From Leptodontidium sp. MPI-SDFR-AT-0119 (lineage: Eukaryota; Ascomycota; Leotiomycetes; Helotiales; Leptodontidiaceae), in contig JAHLEZ010000041.1 in NCBI GenBank assembly GCA_020726505.1, positions 186,001-250,000 of the forward strand: a stretch of 64,000 bases of DNA, written 5' to 3'. The notes beneath the pieces are model-generated. The model searched no databases and was not told the DNA's origin. It saw only the letters and a program-made list of their open reading frames with translations. Both the position numbers and the translations under genes were made by a program. Shown here one piece after another: positions 44,476-57,442 of the stretch. The first letter of the stretch is position 1, and each line of letters starts with the position of its first letter.

Positions 44476-47400
44476 GATGCGCGCAATCCAATCCCTGGGC
44501 AAATCCACGTGTGGATAACAACAAAAGCAAGGAGGAAACAGAAAAAGGAAAGATCCGAGAAACGCGCCCAGAAATTATGGGGGCCTGGATACATAAGAGT
44601 GAGAGATGGGAGAGGTCGAAGGTTCATCTGTTACAGCAACCGGGCCAGTGGCGCAGGCTGTGACACTCAATGGTCGCTGGTGCGAAGCAGGAGGTCTTGG
44701 GAGGTTGCCTGGGTCAAGGCGGTGGATGGCGAACAGTTACCGTATGCAGCTTAACGTTTATGCAGGGCACGGACTGACACACAGTGAAAACAATTCCAGA
44801 ATCGGGTTGGGGGGTGTGAGGGTAACGATCTGGCTGTCCTCTTCCCCTCTCCCACCCGTTTTCCTTGAATGAGTGGAGTAGGCTCAAAGCTCCGTAGACA
44901 CGGCACAAATACAGCACACTACGGTACAGGTCCCTTGCAGCAGCTCTCAAATGCCGACGTTTGGCTAATGGATGGAATGTACATATGGAGTCTCGTTTGC
45001 TGATGTTTATTCACAGAAACAACTAAACAACGTTTCGGTCAGCTGCCGAAGGTTACTTGTATTCTCCCCAGGTTAAAAGTTACTGCTCCAGTATTTTAAC
45101 TCGTCAGGTTCTGGGCCCCCAGCCGATCTGATCTCATTGGGGATTCCCGTGGAGTGATCGTCGCGCCTGTTTTGGAGCAGCCGTCGAATGCCACAGGTCT
45201 CCCTCCCACCCCACCAGCCCACCTCCAGCCACTATCATTGGGCCGCGTACAAATGAGGCACAGTACCGCTTCGATCACAGTCCGCATAGGCCAGGGGGCG
45301 GAAAACCCAGGACAACTTTCCACCATTGCATTGATCCTGGCTCGTTGCGGTGGTTTGCACTTCTAAGATTTACTCCAGAATCTTTCGTTACTTCACGCGG
45401 GGCAAAGCTATGGTATTAACGTATACCACAGTGCCCAGCCCCGGACGGATTTGCCATGTGTGTGCCGTTCCGTGAGCAAGAGACGGGAAGGAAAGGGAGA
45501 AGTAAATAGTTGATGCGACTTGTCGCACGCAAGGCCCGACGTTGCCAATAGGCCCGTGCCAATCCACCTGACCTTGAAGAGGCTGCGGAGCAGAGTGGTG
45601 CGGAGACGACAAGTACCCCAGCCTTCGAATGTGCTTCGAAGGAGTTGCATGCATATGCATAGAGATGCTCGGGCATAACCCGGACTGGTAATGAACCGCA
45701 GCCTCGTGTTCGTGAGTAAGCGTTCTAGCTCCAAGCGAAGCAGCCACACATGGTGACTGAAACCCAATCGCATAGACCCTCTTGAATCGACAGAAGATGA
45801 TTTTGCTCATTCAAAGATTCAAGAACATCTAAAGGCCTTCTGAGCCTTCGACTATTTGGCGAGCTCTAACGAAGTGGATGAGGCTGTCCTGGCACTCAAA
45901 CGAACCGAAACCCAACAAATGCATTTGTTGCGAGGAAGGGCTGTGGAGTAAATATACTCTTGCAGTACGACTTAGGGATTGGGGTTTTACAATGTGATGC
46001 GATAGGCGCTATACATGTGACTATAGAGACTTGAATCATCTGAAGGATTTCTTGCGAAGATTTATCATTACGGACTTTTGATTAGGGTCGCCAAGTAAAC
46101 ACCTGCAGAAAAATAAATCGATGTACCATTTCGTAAACATCCCAGAAAACCTCAAAATTTGGCGAATGAAACAGCAACTCATTCTCCATAGGAAAAAGGA
46201 ATAGAGCGGAAAGCAACAGATGGCTATAGATTACTTCGCCAGTTCTACTCGTCCTCAGCGTCGGAAACCCTATCGTCAACTACATCGCCATCGCTATCAA
46301 TTTTACGTCCTGAAGGCGTTCTTCTTTTCTTATCATCTGATTCCGTGCTCCAAAGAAGGATGACTTTCGTGCAAGGGCCGTCCTTGGCAGATGTAAACTA
46401 TTGGCGTGTGCATTATCTTGTCCCTTGTCCCTTGCGGCACACGGTAAGCCACTCAAGGAGGAAGTCGACTGGAGTCTCGGTAAAGGTGCCCACGTGGCAA
46501 CCCTGCGGAGACTTTCTTCCAGTCTTGTTTACTTAGCTGCAGGTACTTCCGTACGGAAGGTATATTGACCTCGCTTAAAAGAGGGGTAGGATTCGGGAAA
46601 GGCGCCCAGTAAGATATGTTGCACATCACTGTTAAGCTAAAGATTCCGAGAGGTTCTGGACCTTAATTCCATGGCCAAAGACAGTTACAGGTGCCTTGAG
46701 CTGTGGCAAGTCTCGCACCAGGAAATTTGAGGACAGGGCTTGCCGCGAGTTATTTGGGAATAGCAGACTCACCTTATTGCGAGCAATTTTTTTTTTACAA
46801 TCGCTCATCGGCGGCAGTTTGTATCTGAGGCACGTAAAGCTGCAAAATCGAGGAGTCAAGCCAGTGGATAAAGCATGATTCGTCCGACGAGGGATCCTGC
46901 TCGATCAATATACATCTCGTGTTATTAGCCTCAACGGTTTCAAATATGTCCTCGAAAGAGCGACTACCGTATGAAATGCTTTCAGTGGGTTTAAGACTAA
47001 GATTCAACTACATTACCACAAAGCTTATATGACATTCGTATAGCAAGTCATATTACTAGGAGAAGAAGACTGCGATCAATGTCGGTGCTCGACCATAGTT
47101 TAGGCAGGCAGTTTGGATTAAGGATATAAATCCACCTCAAGGTCTGGTCGTATGAAAATGTGTGGATACTAACGGAAATTCAACAAAAATTCGAGGGCCA
47201 TGAACATAATAATCATCATTAAAATCACATCACTGAAAGCAAAACATGGAAATCCAAATTACCTGGCTACATTACGATTCATTCAAAATCAATGTGAAAT
47301 ATAAAATTACCGGTGACGGCTCCTCTATCTTCAATCTGAAGTTTTTACTTACAAAATAAAGTAGTAGGGTCATGTCACTTGACTGAGTTTTTCAAATCAT

Positions 47401-48721
47401 AGCATAGTCGGACGGTCCTACGTCAAATACTCAGGTTTTCAAAGAAGTGTAAAGTACGGAAAAGGGGCTTGTCTGACCACCCGGAACGCCCTTTCAGCTT
47501 CTTTTCAAAGCTGCTGTTTTCTCATAATCCTGTTTATCTGGTTGACTAAATCCCTTGCGAGATTCGGCATATCTAGTGGGTCAGACTTCTAGAAAAACCG
47601 AGTACCGGGTTGCATCTTCACAAAGACCAAGACGCTAAACTCATCGCGACCCGCCCTCAAAAGAGGGCCCACCGTTCCCCATGCCCCAACCTTTCCGGAA
47701 CACCATTTTGCATGCCTTAGCAGCCTAATTTCAATGCCGCTTTATGTAGCACAATGTAAATAAGAATCTCCCTCCCCCTTAGTAGCCCTCTTTTTCAGAG
47801 AAGCCATCTTTTATAAAAGCCTCTTTCACGAGAATCGAAGCCTCTTAAGACTTTCTCGCGAGAGCTTCTCATCTCCCTCGTAGACCTCTTTTTTATTATT
47901 CCTTCATAAATGGTTCTTTTTAAAAGTGTGCGCGATTCGATCGTATCAACAGCTTCATTTTTGTCTTGATATTGTTTCTTCCTGTCGCGTACATTACGTG
48001 ACATAAGGCGGTACTAATATTTGGTTGCTGAGGTATGCAAAACAATGTTTCAAAAAAAGTCGAGGCATCGGAAATAATCGGCCCCCAAAAGAGGCAAGCT
48101 TTCCGATGGCCCACCGCCAATTACTTTCCTGCTGACTGAACTTGCCAAAAGCAAGATGTTACTTTCTGCTACCTAGGTAATCTCCGGCAAGTAAATTGAT
48201 GATCTGCCGCTAATCGTGAACGTGTAATTTACTTAGCGATGAGGATAGATAAACCCTTATCCCGAAGGTGTGGTTCTAGGGGCTTCCCCCCCCACAGATA
48301 GGCTAATTATGATTAGATGATTGGTCAGAGGTCCTTGTTGAGGCTCGTGCTGATAGAAACAGGGTAAGCTTGAAACGTGCGAGACCCCTATCACCCCACA
48401 GTAAATACACTTTCATCACCACCAGTGAGTGTCACTCTCTTCCGATAGCCAGTGTGGTGGAACATTTCCAAGAATCCCCACCGCCAAGATACCTCGTCAA
48501 GCTAGGTTTATTGATTGAGCAGAGAATGTTGTGTAGTATAATTAGACTGCATCCCTCGGATTCTTCTCCCCTCTTCAAAGCTATTCATTTTTAGCTTTCT
48601 TCACGCTCGTTCACTTCACGCTCTTTACTTCGCACGCTCTTTACTTCGCACGCTCTATACTCCGAACTCATTCACTTCGTCCTCGTTCATCTCGCAGTAC
48701 TGCCGCAGGCCTATCGGTATT
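44476..48721. other. Long intergenic interval
   Basis: No gene could be supported over 4.2 kb. Many overlapping open frames at 44500-45810 exist on both strands but have no domain, codon pattern or splice logic. A minus-strand frame at 46795-47007 (FEDIFETVEANNTRCILIEQ) looks faintly protein-like. 47150-48100 is AT-rich. The last 150 bp holds the pectin lyase leader repeats. Confidence 0.4.
48602..48695 (+). repeat. Roughly 16-bp pyrimidine-rich repeats in the pectin lyase leader
   Basis: Units begin at 48602, 48617, 48633, 48649, 48665 and 48680 with the theme CACGCTCTTTACTTCG; the two at 48617 and 48633 are identical and the outer ones diverge. The block lies 27-120 bp before the pectin lyase ATG. 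Pyrimidine-rich leaders mark the transcription start of many fungal genes expressed at high level, so it may belong to the core promoter or 5' leader. Confidence 0.7.
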
Positions 48722-50175
48722 ATGAAGTCCTTTCAGATCGCCGTCTTGGCGGCTTTTGGCAGTCTTGTCGCTGCTCTCCCTAGCAACATTTCCGGTCGAG
48801 CAGTGTCTTCGGTCGTGACTGGAACACCCTTCGGCTTTGCATCAGCAGTTACAGGTGGTGGTACTACTGCTCCCGTGTATGTACGCTCATATGTATACTT
48901 CCAATTATTACTGACGTCTACTATCAGATACCCAAAGACTATTGCAGACTTAAAGAAATATCTTACTAGCACTTCCCCACAAGTTATTGTCATCTCGGGC
49001 ACCTTCGATTTCGCCGGATCTGAGGGAACCGAAGTCCATGCAGCTTGCAACCAATATTGTAGGTGTCACGAGAACTTGATTCACTCCATTTACTCCTTCC
49101 CAATAAATTCGTGATGGATGATAGCTTACTTTTGGACATTTCAGCCTGCACTCCGGAAAACGGGGGGCAGAGTTTACTCAATACTCTCGGGGGCTGCGGA
49201 ACCGCATCCACCTACTCTGCGACTATCGATGTTGCCGCCTACCAAGGAATTAACGTAGCCTCAGACAAGACATTAGTCGGCCTTGGTACTAACACCGTTC
49301 TCAACGGAAAAGGTCTGCGAATGGCTGGTGTCTCTAACATCATCATCCAGAACATCAAGATCACCAACCTTAACCCAAAATATGTCTGGGGAGGTGATGC
49401 CATTAGTCTTTCCAACACTAATAACATCTGGATTGATCATGTAACTACCTCCAACTTGGGTCGTCAGCACTACAGCTTAGGCCAGGCTCCTAACCTTGCT
49501 GTTACGATCTCTAATAGCTATGTTGATGGCAAGACTTCGCATTCGGCAACATGCGATGGCCACACCTACTGGGGTTTGGAATTAGTTGGCACCAACGATG
49601 CTATCACTTTCTACAGTAAGTCTCAATCTTCAACTCTAAGTTCTTTGACGACATTCGGCGGGCCGAACTTCTCAAGTGCAGACATGTATCAGTGATTCCA
49701 AGTGAACAAGGTTATTGGGATTTCCGTCACTGAGAGAGGCTCTGGTGTATATCTCACAGTTACTAATAGCCACCTAGAGAACTACGTCTCCTACACTTCT
49801 GGCCGCAGCCCAGCCCTCAGTGGAGGAACCTTGTTCCACGCTGTTAACAGTGTTTGGGCTTCGAATTCTGGACACGCCATCGAAGGGGGAACCACTAAGG
49901 GTGGTCTCTTTGAGGGATGTAGCTTTGTCAGTGTTCCAACTGTCCTGGCATCGGGATACGCAGGCTCCCTCCTCTCCGCTACAGCATCAAACGCCGCTAC
50001 ATGCACTGCAAATCTAGGCCGTCCTTGTGTTGCGAATTCATTCACCAACTCTGGCGCCTTTACCAACAGCGATTCTTCGTTCTTCTCTGCTTTCAAAGGA
50101 AAGAACATCCCAGCTGCCGCTTCAGCAAACAGCATTACATCCATTGTGAAGAATGCTGGAAACACTCTTGCTTAG
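48722..50175 (+). CDS. Pectin lyase, polysaccharide lyase family 1
   Basis: Cleaves methyl-esterified homogalacturonan by beta-elimination outside the cell. Exons inferred: 48722-48876, 48928-49058, 49145-49615, 49760-50175; phases agree, 390 aa, the usual size. Signal peptide MKSFQIAVLAAFGSLVAALP; then GTPFGFASAVTGGG, SPQVIVISGTFDF, a parallel beta-helix core with VWGGDAISLSNTNNIWIDHV (carrying the conserved Asp), VTISNSYVDGKTSHSATCDG, YWG, TSGRSPAL (catalytic Arg region) and LFHAVNSVW. The third intron (49616-49759, 144 bp) is longer than its neighbours; the acceptor TCTCACAG at 49752-49759 was preferred to one at about 49700 because it joins FY directly to TNSHLENY, as in the family. The gene is intact, and flanking DNA gives no clustering with other wall-degrading enzymes. 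Confidence 0.9.
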
Positions 50176-51629
50176 AGGCTACAAGTATGATCTGGTACTG
50201 GGGCTACTAAGTTTGTCTACTTGGGACTCTGGAAGTTTGTGATGTGGAGAGAGAGAGCTAAATTTTTGTACATACTTGAAATGGTTCAAGAAACCTAATT
50301 GAATTTATCTTGGTAGTATAGTCTCACGAGGAAATGTAAAGAGAATACTACAGCATAGGAGTCTGAAAGTTATGTGATCAAAATCTGACACATCACAAGA
50401 CTGCCTCCTTCCGGGACGAAAAAAAAATATGCAGGTGGGCATTTCAGCATCCGGTAAGTAGAAATTCCTTGAGCCTTCAAAGCCACGCCCGACAATACAA
50501 ACCGTCTAATCGGTATCTCTACGGGCACCATTCAAATACCTCTCGGTTCCACATTCATGAGAATCACACTCGGCAAAACAGGGCATCCATTCACGTAATC
50601 AGCGGCATCTCTAATGTCAACGGTCTTCTGCAGACGTTCAGATCCCTCACAACTCTCCAGCATCCGCATCTATCTCGAAGTTATCTCCAGCTACAGTGTT
50701 AATGCCATCATGGCCCTCCCCTTCGATGATCTTTCCTTGCTCGTAGGTCACTCTCTCCCAACCACTCGGTTCATCGAAATCCTTAACCGCTCGCCGGGCT
50801 GAATTTGCTTAATGACAGGAAACAGAGTGAGTGTGGCCGAGCCGAGATGGTAGTCTGTATCCTTCGAGGTAACCGGGGATCTCTCTCCAAGATATGTGAG
50901 CCAGAAAGCCTGAACTGTTCCGTCTTCGCCGGCGAGCACACCGCTTCCACATTGACACATGCTCACCCGTCTATCCTACCAGTTGTAAGAAACGAGGTAT
51001 TTAAACAGCATCAAGCCTCGCCAAGTTGCGAGGCTGAATTGTTAGAAATATGGGCTGTAGCGTAGATCTCAGTACCTACGTACATATGATCACGCTGCCC
51101 CTATTTCCCCTATTACTCTGTACGCTCTCTCAGATAGAATTCTACATGCTTTTCTATCATAAATGATATTAGAAAGCTTAATCTAACTGTTCAAGGGGTG
51201 GCATTCGTGGCTCTGCCAACGCCGACAGGATAGGTTAGGTTCTCTCGCAAGACTTGGGTTACGGCCATGCAACGCACTTCCATTCCGGCTTCCTCACTCG
51301 ACAATTTCTGGTTCATATCCAGCTCAACGTATAACGGCCGCCTCTCCGCAGCCATGAGAGGGCTGTGCAGCACCACACTTTCTTGTTCCGCCCGGAATGT
51401 TGGTCCTTCCTCTGTCTCAGCCGACAGCCTCGCTCGGGCGTACGAGAACATGGCAAGTGCCGTTCTGGGGACTCCCCATGACTACGCAGAGGTTATCTTC
51501 ATCTGGATTTCAGCTGAAAGATTGCCCCCGCAAACCCCTTTCATTGTATTGACCTTTGTTCCAAGCATTTAACCTTGTATAAACTATTGCTGTGTTCTGC
51601 AAGTCGCATGTACCCGTCGTCAATGTCAG
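50176..51629. other. Intergenic interval
   Basis: 3' region of the pectin lyase and upstream region of the ankyrin gene. Open frames at 50469-51065 and 51191-51572 lack supporting features. Confidence 0.4.
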
Positions 51630-53988
51630 ATGGACCCTCTCAGTATCGTGGCAAGTGCTGTGGCTGTCTTCCAGGCCGCCGATCGACTTGGCGGTCTCCT
51701 CGGCAGCGTAAAGCCATTTTTGAATGCCCCAAGCGACGTTCTGGAGCTTTTGCATGAGGTGCAGATTATTCGAAACGCTCTTGGGGATTTACAAAGGACT
51801 TTAACCGCCGCCCTTCCCTCATCGCTTCTGCGCCAAAGTTGTCTCCAAAGCTCCATCGATACTAGCGTTGCTCATATCTCTTGCCTGGAAGCCTTGGTTT
51901 CTGATAACTGCAAGCTGAAAGGAGCCCCTGGTGAGCTGGCTGTCGTGGACGTCAAGCGGCTGTCCTGGGTCCGAAAAAAAGGAGAAATTAAAAGGATCAA
52001 GCAGCAATTAAGAGGCTCACTTTCTTCACTTCAACTAGCGCTCAGTTCTCTAAACATGTAATCTCAACCTCCTCTTCTAACCTCCAGTTTCTAGCTGACG
52101 GAGGAACAGAATAAATCAGGTTGGCCTCTCCGTTTCCGTGGACAGTCTGGGTCAAAGTATTCAGGCATATCAGAAAAGCCTCGAGATACGGTCAATCAAC
52201 CATCGAACTGGCATTGAAGACGCAACTCTTGATGCTAGATCCAGCCCTAGTAATGAGAACTTCTCTCCAAAACCGAAACAAGACACAGAAGTTCTCGGAC
52301 GTACACTCCTCCCACTTCCAACAAGAAGTTTTGTGTCTGAGCCTAAAGCTCTTCTTGGAGGTAGTGAAACGCTGACTAAGAACGGAGAACTGAACTTTCT
52401 TACCCAAATCAACCTCAAATGGCAAAATCGGTGCCAATGCCAGAAAGGTGGTTTTCAGACCCTGGGTCTGTTGTCTGGAATACTAGGGACACTCTTGATT
52501 GAATGGACCGGTCAAATACTCGGAAACCGTGGTTGCGATGATGAGAACTGTACCAGTCGCGCATCTCCATCTTTAACAATTACTTATTACGGACCAAGGT
52601 GGATAATCGATGTTGCCACCAGGGTCGCTATACGACTCTCACCTCCAACCTTTTCGCTTTCGTTCCCCCGAATACGACCCCCAGATGCAGAGATATTTAT
52701 TGGCATTAGGGCTGGAAACGTTGAATATGTGAAGAGCTTGTTGATCGAAGGTCGAGGATCCGTGGCTGATGTGATGGCACCATACGGGTTCTCCACTCTG
52801 CTACTTGCAATCATCCACAAACAGCTGGAGATGTATCAGCTCCTCCTCTCTGCTGGGGCAAGCCGAGCCCCACAAATTCACCTTGCTTGTCCAGCCTCTC
52901 ACATGGATCAATTCTGGACCGACTACAGCTCCAAAGACTACGAGATCCTGGCTACAGATGTCCTCCGCGATTATACCTATCAGCTAGGATCGCTCCCTTA
53001 TAGCCAACTCTTCTCCACACGTGGTAGAGGGTCCATTGAGACGACGTTCTGGGACTACCAGTCGTTGACTAGACTTCATAAATGCACCATCGGCCTAACG
53101 TCCGAGACTTTGGAAGACGCACTAGCCTTTTCTTGCGACGAACTCAATGTCCCCGACTCCCTTGGTCGTACAGCTTTGCATTTCGCGGCATACCAATGCA
53201 ACATCCAAGCAATGCAATTCCTCCTGAAAAATGGAGCGGACCCAAATCTCACCGATCATTACGGGAAAGCACCACTCCACATTGCTGCTGGACTTGGATC
53301 GATTCCACTCATTACAACATTGACAGCTGCCGGACCCGATCTAGAGATTAGGGATCAATTCGGAAATACTCCTATTCATCTCGCCTGTTTGATGGGGCAT
53401 GTTCGTATCGTGGAGTTACTCCTTAACGCTGGAGCCGACATCGAAGCCTTAAACACCCATGGCGAGACTCCAGTCAGACAAGCCATCCTCAACGACCGAA
53501 TTGAGACTGCCCAACTTCTGCACCAACGAGGGGCCGCTTTTAGTGGTTCTAATATATACGCATGCGCAGGCAATCCAATGAACAAGGCTGTTTGGTTCAA
53601 TTCTCACAGAGTAATTTGGTTCCTCTTAGATCTACATGTGAGGGTCGATCAGAAACATAAGAGTGGAAAGACTATACTACACATATTAGCGGATAATGGG
53701 GACTGTCTCACTATGCGGATCTTTCTTGAAGCTACACACCCTGGTCTTGCTAGACTGGATGTCGACGAACTTGATCCAAGAGGGTGGACCGCGATGGACT
53801 ACCTCAAGTCGAGAAAAAACGCCGAGGAGCTCATAGAGCCGTTTTTGAAAGTGGTAGAACACGTTCAGCTGGCACGCACTATTCGGTCGGCAGAGTCTTT
53901 GGAGACCTTTTCTCCCGCCGAAGAGGCGACTTTGAGGGACGAAGATGAGGTTTTCTTTGACGCTGTTGAGATTCAGGATAGAGTTTGA
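51630..53988 (+). CDS. Helo-like N-terminal domain / ankyrin-repeat protein
   Basis: Two exons inferred: 51630-52057 and 52110-53988 (acceptor GGAACAG), 768 aa. The first 140 residues start MDPLSIVASAVAVFQAADRLGGLLGSVK, the pattern of the fungal STAND N-terminal (Helo-like) domain, related to membrane-acting HeLo cell-death domains. The middle (about 150-290) has no recognisable NACHT or NB-ARC motif. From about 215 to 600 there are ankyrin units, the best being LGRTALHFAAYQCNIQAM, YGKAPLHIAAGLGSIPL, FGNTPIHLACLMGHVRIVE and HGETPVRQAILNDRIETAQ. It lacks a nucleotide switch, so it could be a partner or decoy of NACHT proteins rather than a full NLR; that is inference. No stop or frameshift is seen. 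Note the W-rich stretch GPRWIIDVATRVAIRL just before the ankyrins. Confidence 0.85.
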
Positions 53989-55308
53989 ATATGCTTGGCT
54001 TTTCTTTTCTTTTTTCATTGGCTTTGATCATCTCTTTTGTTTGGCGTATTTAGGTACGGGCATGGTTTTCGTGGTAGGCTTTCAATTTTCAACTAGCCAA
54101 GAAAATTAAACATTCATCAACTAAAATACAACATTTTGATCCTATTATTATTTCATTAGCTTTAAGATATCTAATTGGGTGCTCTGTGTCTCGGCATTTC
54201 AACTCAATCCCAAAAATTAGTTCAAGTGTTAAGCCAGCTCATCCTCCAGTTGGCGTCACGGCTTCAAACAACCCCGGGGCTTCCTTCACAATTTTTATTT
54301 TTATTTTTCTTATTAAGAAACCATAGCAGCAGAGTATTGTACCTCTCCTATTTCCCGTCCCGTCATTATTCGTACCTATTATCTTCGGCTTTATCATCTG
54401 ACCCTTGTGTTTCCAAGCACGCGCATGTTTCTGCTTATTCATCTGCTTACTTCTGGTTGACGTGATTTTAGAAGGGAGTATAATATGGCTGGACTCGCAG
54501 CGTTTTCGTCAAGAGACCAAAGGTTGAGTGATGTCGCTGATTAGTTTAGGCCGAGTGTAGTTGGTGTTTTAGGAGGATCCTCTAGGTTTTACATTGTCGA
54601 TAGAATTTGTAATATTCAATCACCAATCATGGCGCAGCTTTTCTTATCTCCCAGAGTGATCTTGGGTGGTTTACCAAGTATGCCTCTAAGTGCGGGGGAG
54701 GTATGGCGACGATTCGGGAAGAATGGGTGTGATTTGTTGCTATTCGCTTAACCCCTTGTGTCATCTGCAGGCAAAGCACATCATCCTCACTCACAACCAC
54801 GGAAGTCGCAACATACCCCTGAACAAAAGATGATACCCGCAACTTCTGAATGGATGATAATCTTTAAATGTCTATTGGCGTATTATCTTGGTGGCACGAG
54901 GTCCAATCGAACTGATATTCGAACCTCAAGTGATCAACTGGTGCGCACTGGAAGAGGTTTTCTGATAATGGGCGTTGATGGGCGTTGGAGGATGCGGTGA
55001 CTTACCAGAAATAGACCACGGAAATAGTCGGTAGACTTAACTCCATCAATCGAAGAGTTCCATAGCTTTGAAGTAGGTCCCTTCAATTGATTGTGGCTGA
55101 GATGGCGAGATCGTGTAATGGGGATGGCATCACTCGCCAAGACGCCTTTGAGTTCCAAGTGTGGAAGAACACAGCCGCTTGGTAGTATAAAGACAAACGA
55201 GCGCTTCGAAGATGTCATAACTTTTGAACGCTATCAGAAGTCCCTTACTAGAGACCACATCCTCAAAGTCAAACCACAGCATAACACCCAAGACATCTCT
55301 CTGCTACG
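53989..55308. other. Intergenic interval
   Basis: No gene supported. T-rich stretches at 54000-54150 and 54285-54320 follow the ankyrin gene. 55080-55308 should contain the dioxygenase promoter. Confidence 0.4.
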
Positions 55309-56583
55309 ATGGCACCCTCCGTCCAGCAACTCGCCGAAGACGTCCCTGAAGTTTCATTTGAGAAGCTCTCTGTGAAGGAAAAAGAGCCCGTCAAAGTGAA
55401 ACGGCAAATCGAAGAAGAAGGGGGGAAGACAGATGCATCAGTATGTTTACAACCTTGAACGATCGAGACACAAGCTCACAGCTGCAGTATCCAGCTTATC
55501 TTCCAACTTGGAACCACGGCCAGAAATACCCCGCACTGGAGCCATTTGTCCACATCGAGCACGGCTTGAAGGCAGATCCCACGTTCAAAGATCTCCTCCC
55601 CGAAGGTAGTAAGATCAAGAAACTCACTCCAACCACTGGGTCAGAAGTCACCGGCGTACAACTCAGCCAGCTTTCAGCAGAGGGAAAAGACCAACTTGCT
55701 CTCCTGGTTGCTCAACGCAAGGTCGTGGCCTTTCGAGACCAGGACTTCGCCGATTTGCCCTTGGACGTAGCTTTGGACTTTGGCAACTATTTCGGCCGCC
55801 ATCACATTCACCCCACTTCCGGTTCACCTGAAGGACATCCGGAGCTGCACATTGTCCACCGGTATGGAAAGCCAGGAACCAGCGAGTTTGACTCTTTCCT
55901 TGCTGGTCGCAACAGCAGTGTGAGTTGGCACTCAGATGTGACATATGAAGCACAACCTCCCGGAACGACTTTCTTGTACATCTTCGATGGTCCGGAGGAG
56001 GGTGGCGACACGCTTTTCACCAATCAGGTCGAGGCGTATAATCGACTCTCCGAGCCGTTGAAGGAGAGGCTCCATGGACTGAAGGCTGTTCATTCTGGGT
56101 TCGAGCAGGCGCAGTTTAGTCGTGATCGGGGCGGTGTGGTGAGACGCGAGCCGGTTAAGAATGAACACCCGGTCGTCAGAACACACCCAGCCACTGGAGA
56201 AAAGGCACTTTTTGTAAATGCCGGTTGTAAGTTGTCAGAAACCATTTGGGAACTCAGGCTAACTGTGGCTAGTTACTCGAAGCATCGTCGGTCTGAAGAA
56301 AGAGGAATCGGATGCCTTGTTGCAGTTCCTGTTCGCACACATTGCGAGAGGTATCGATTACCAGGTTCGGGTGAAGTGGGCACCGAAGACTGTAGTCGTT
56401 TGGGATGTAAGTGGAAAGCCAATGGGTGGTTTCCAGTGCTGACAAAAGCAGAATCGCGTTACTGTTCACTCGGCAACACTTGACTGGTCAACAGGGGAGC
56501 GGCGACATTTGGCTCGTATTACACCTCAAGCTGAGGCTCCGTTTGAGACGCCATATGTCAAGACAGAGGTGGTGTCTGAGTAG
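55309..56583 (+). CDS. TauD/TfdA-family alpha-ketoglutarate-dependent dioxygenase
   Basis: Exons inferred: 55309-55440, 55488-56226, 56273-56406, 56452-56583; 378 aa, the usual size of fungal sulfonate/alpha-ketoglutarate dioxygenases. Motifs: GSEVTGVQLSQLS; VAFRDQDF; GRHHIHPTSG; iron ligands in WHSDVTYE (H192, D194) and the distal His in RVTVHSATLDW (H341); and the ketoglutarate-binding Arg of GERRHLARI (about 352-357). The family oxidises sulfonates, sulfate esters or phenoxyacetates to release sulfite or break ether bonds in the cytosol; the substrate cannot be told from sequence. The distal iron ligand appears only after removing intron 56407-56451, which supports the model. A charged N-terminal extension of about 44 residues precedes the core. 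It lies next to a sugar transporter on the other strand, with converging 3' ends. Confidence 0.9.
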
Positions 56584-57442
56584 TCAGTCAGCTAGACGGG
56601 TAGATGCTGAGGATATGGGACATGAGGAATTTCTGAGGTGTGGGAAGCGTTTTCGAGGGGTCTGCCGGTACCTGCAAGAATAGGAATCAGGGATTGTCAT
56701 ATTCCACGAATTGCTGCAGGTCAATGAAATTTGCATTTGATATATATACTTCATGGTGTAGAAGGTTATACTTTTCGATTTCAGAGTATTTGAGTTGAAG
56801 CTTCGCATGGCATAGTTTCAAGTTGAAACTAAGTGTAGTTCATCAAGGTATTGGGCTCAGTGGAGCTGACACGAGCTCATTCCCTGCCTATGAATTCCAT
56901 GTTCAATGGGCAGCGTTGTCACGGGTCTCCAAAATGTTGGGTTTGTCGAGTTGTTGTGCATGGTTGGGTTGAAGTTGTGGAAGTATGACGTAGATTCCAC
57001 AACTTCGGCATCTAAATCCTACTTCGGAAGATCTTCAGAGTCAAGGTTTCCTTACTTTCAGGATCTGAGATAAACGATGCGTGGGATGACTTTTGACATG
57101 GGAATCCTGGACGGAAGACGCAAAGGGGGTAGATCACATGATCATCACTCCCCCTTGGATAAAAAAAACACATTTGAAAGAAGACCAAACAATCAACAAA
57201 ACCAAGTGAATGACGATTTCAAACTTTTTGAGAAACTGAAATCATCAACTGTCTGCAAAAACAACAAAATAAGACCGTCCAGGTCCAACAAGCCTGACTG
57301 AGTTATGCCACTAGGCTCAAATGCTACGACAGCGATGAAAATCAAAAACTGATTCATGGAAGCAAAGGCTCAAACCAAGCATGCCAAGAACATTTCATTC
57401 ATAACTCATTCAAACACCCCGGTCAACCTACGCCACCAAAAT
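56584..57442. other. Intergenic interval between converging genes
   Basis: 3' flanks of the dioxygenase (plus) and the transporter (minus). No coding signal beyond short chance frames. Confidence 0.5.

Noticed and set aside
45388..45810. Overlapping open frames on the minus strand
   Set aside because: Three frames are open together, none with domain or codon bias; typical of GC-balanced intergenic DNA.
46795..47007. 70-codon minus-strand frame (FEDIFETVEANN)
   Set aside because: Protein-like but too short and isolated to support a gene; left unassigned.
49616..49700. Shorter third intron of the pectin lyase
   Set aside because: It would insert about 20 residues that are absent from the family before the HLENY segment; the acceptor at 49759 gives a clean join.
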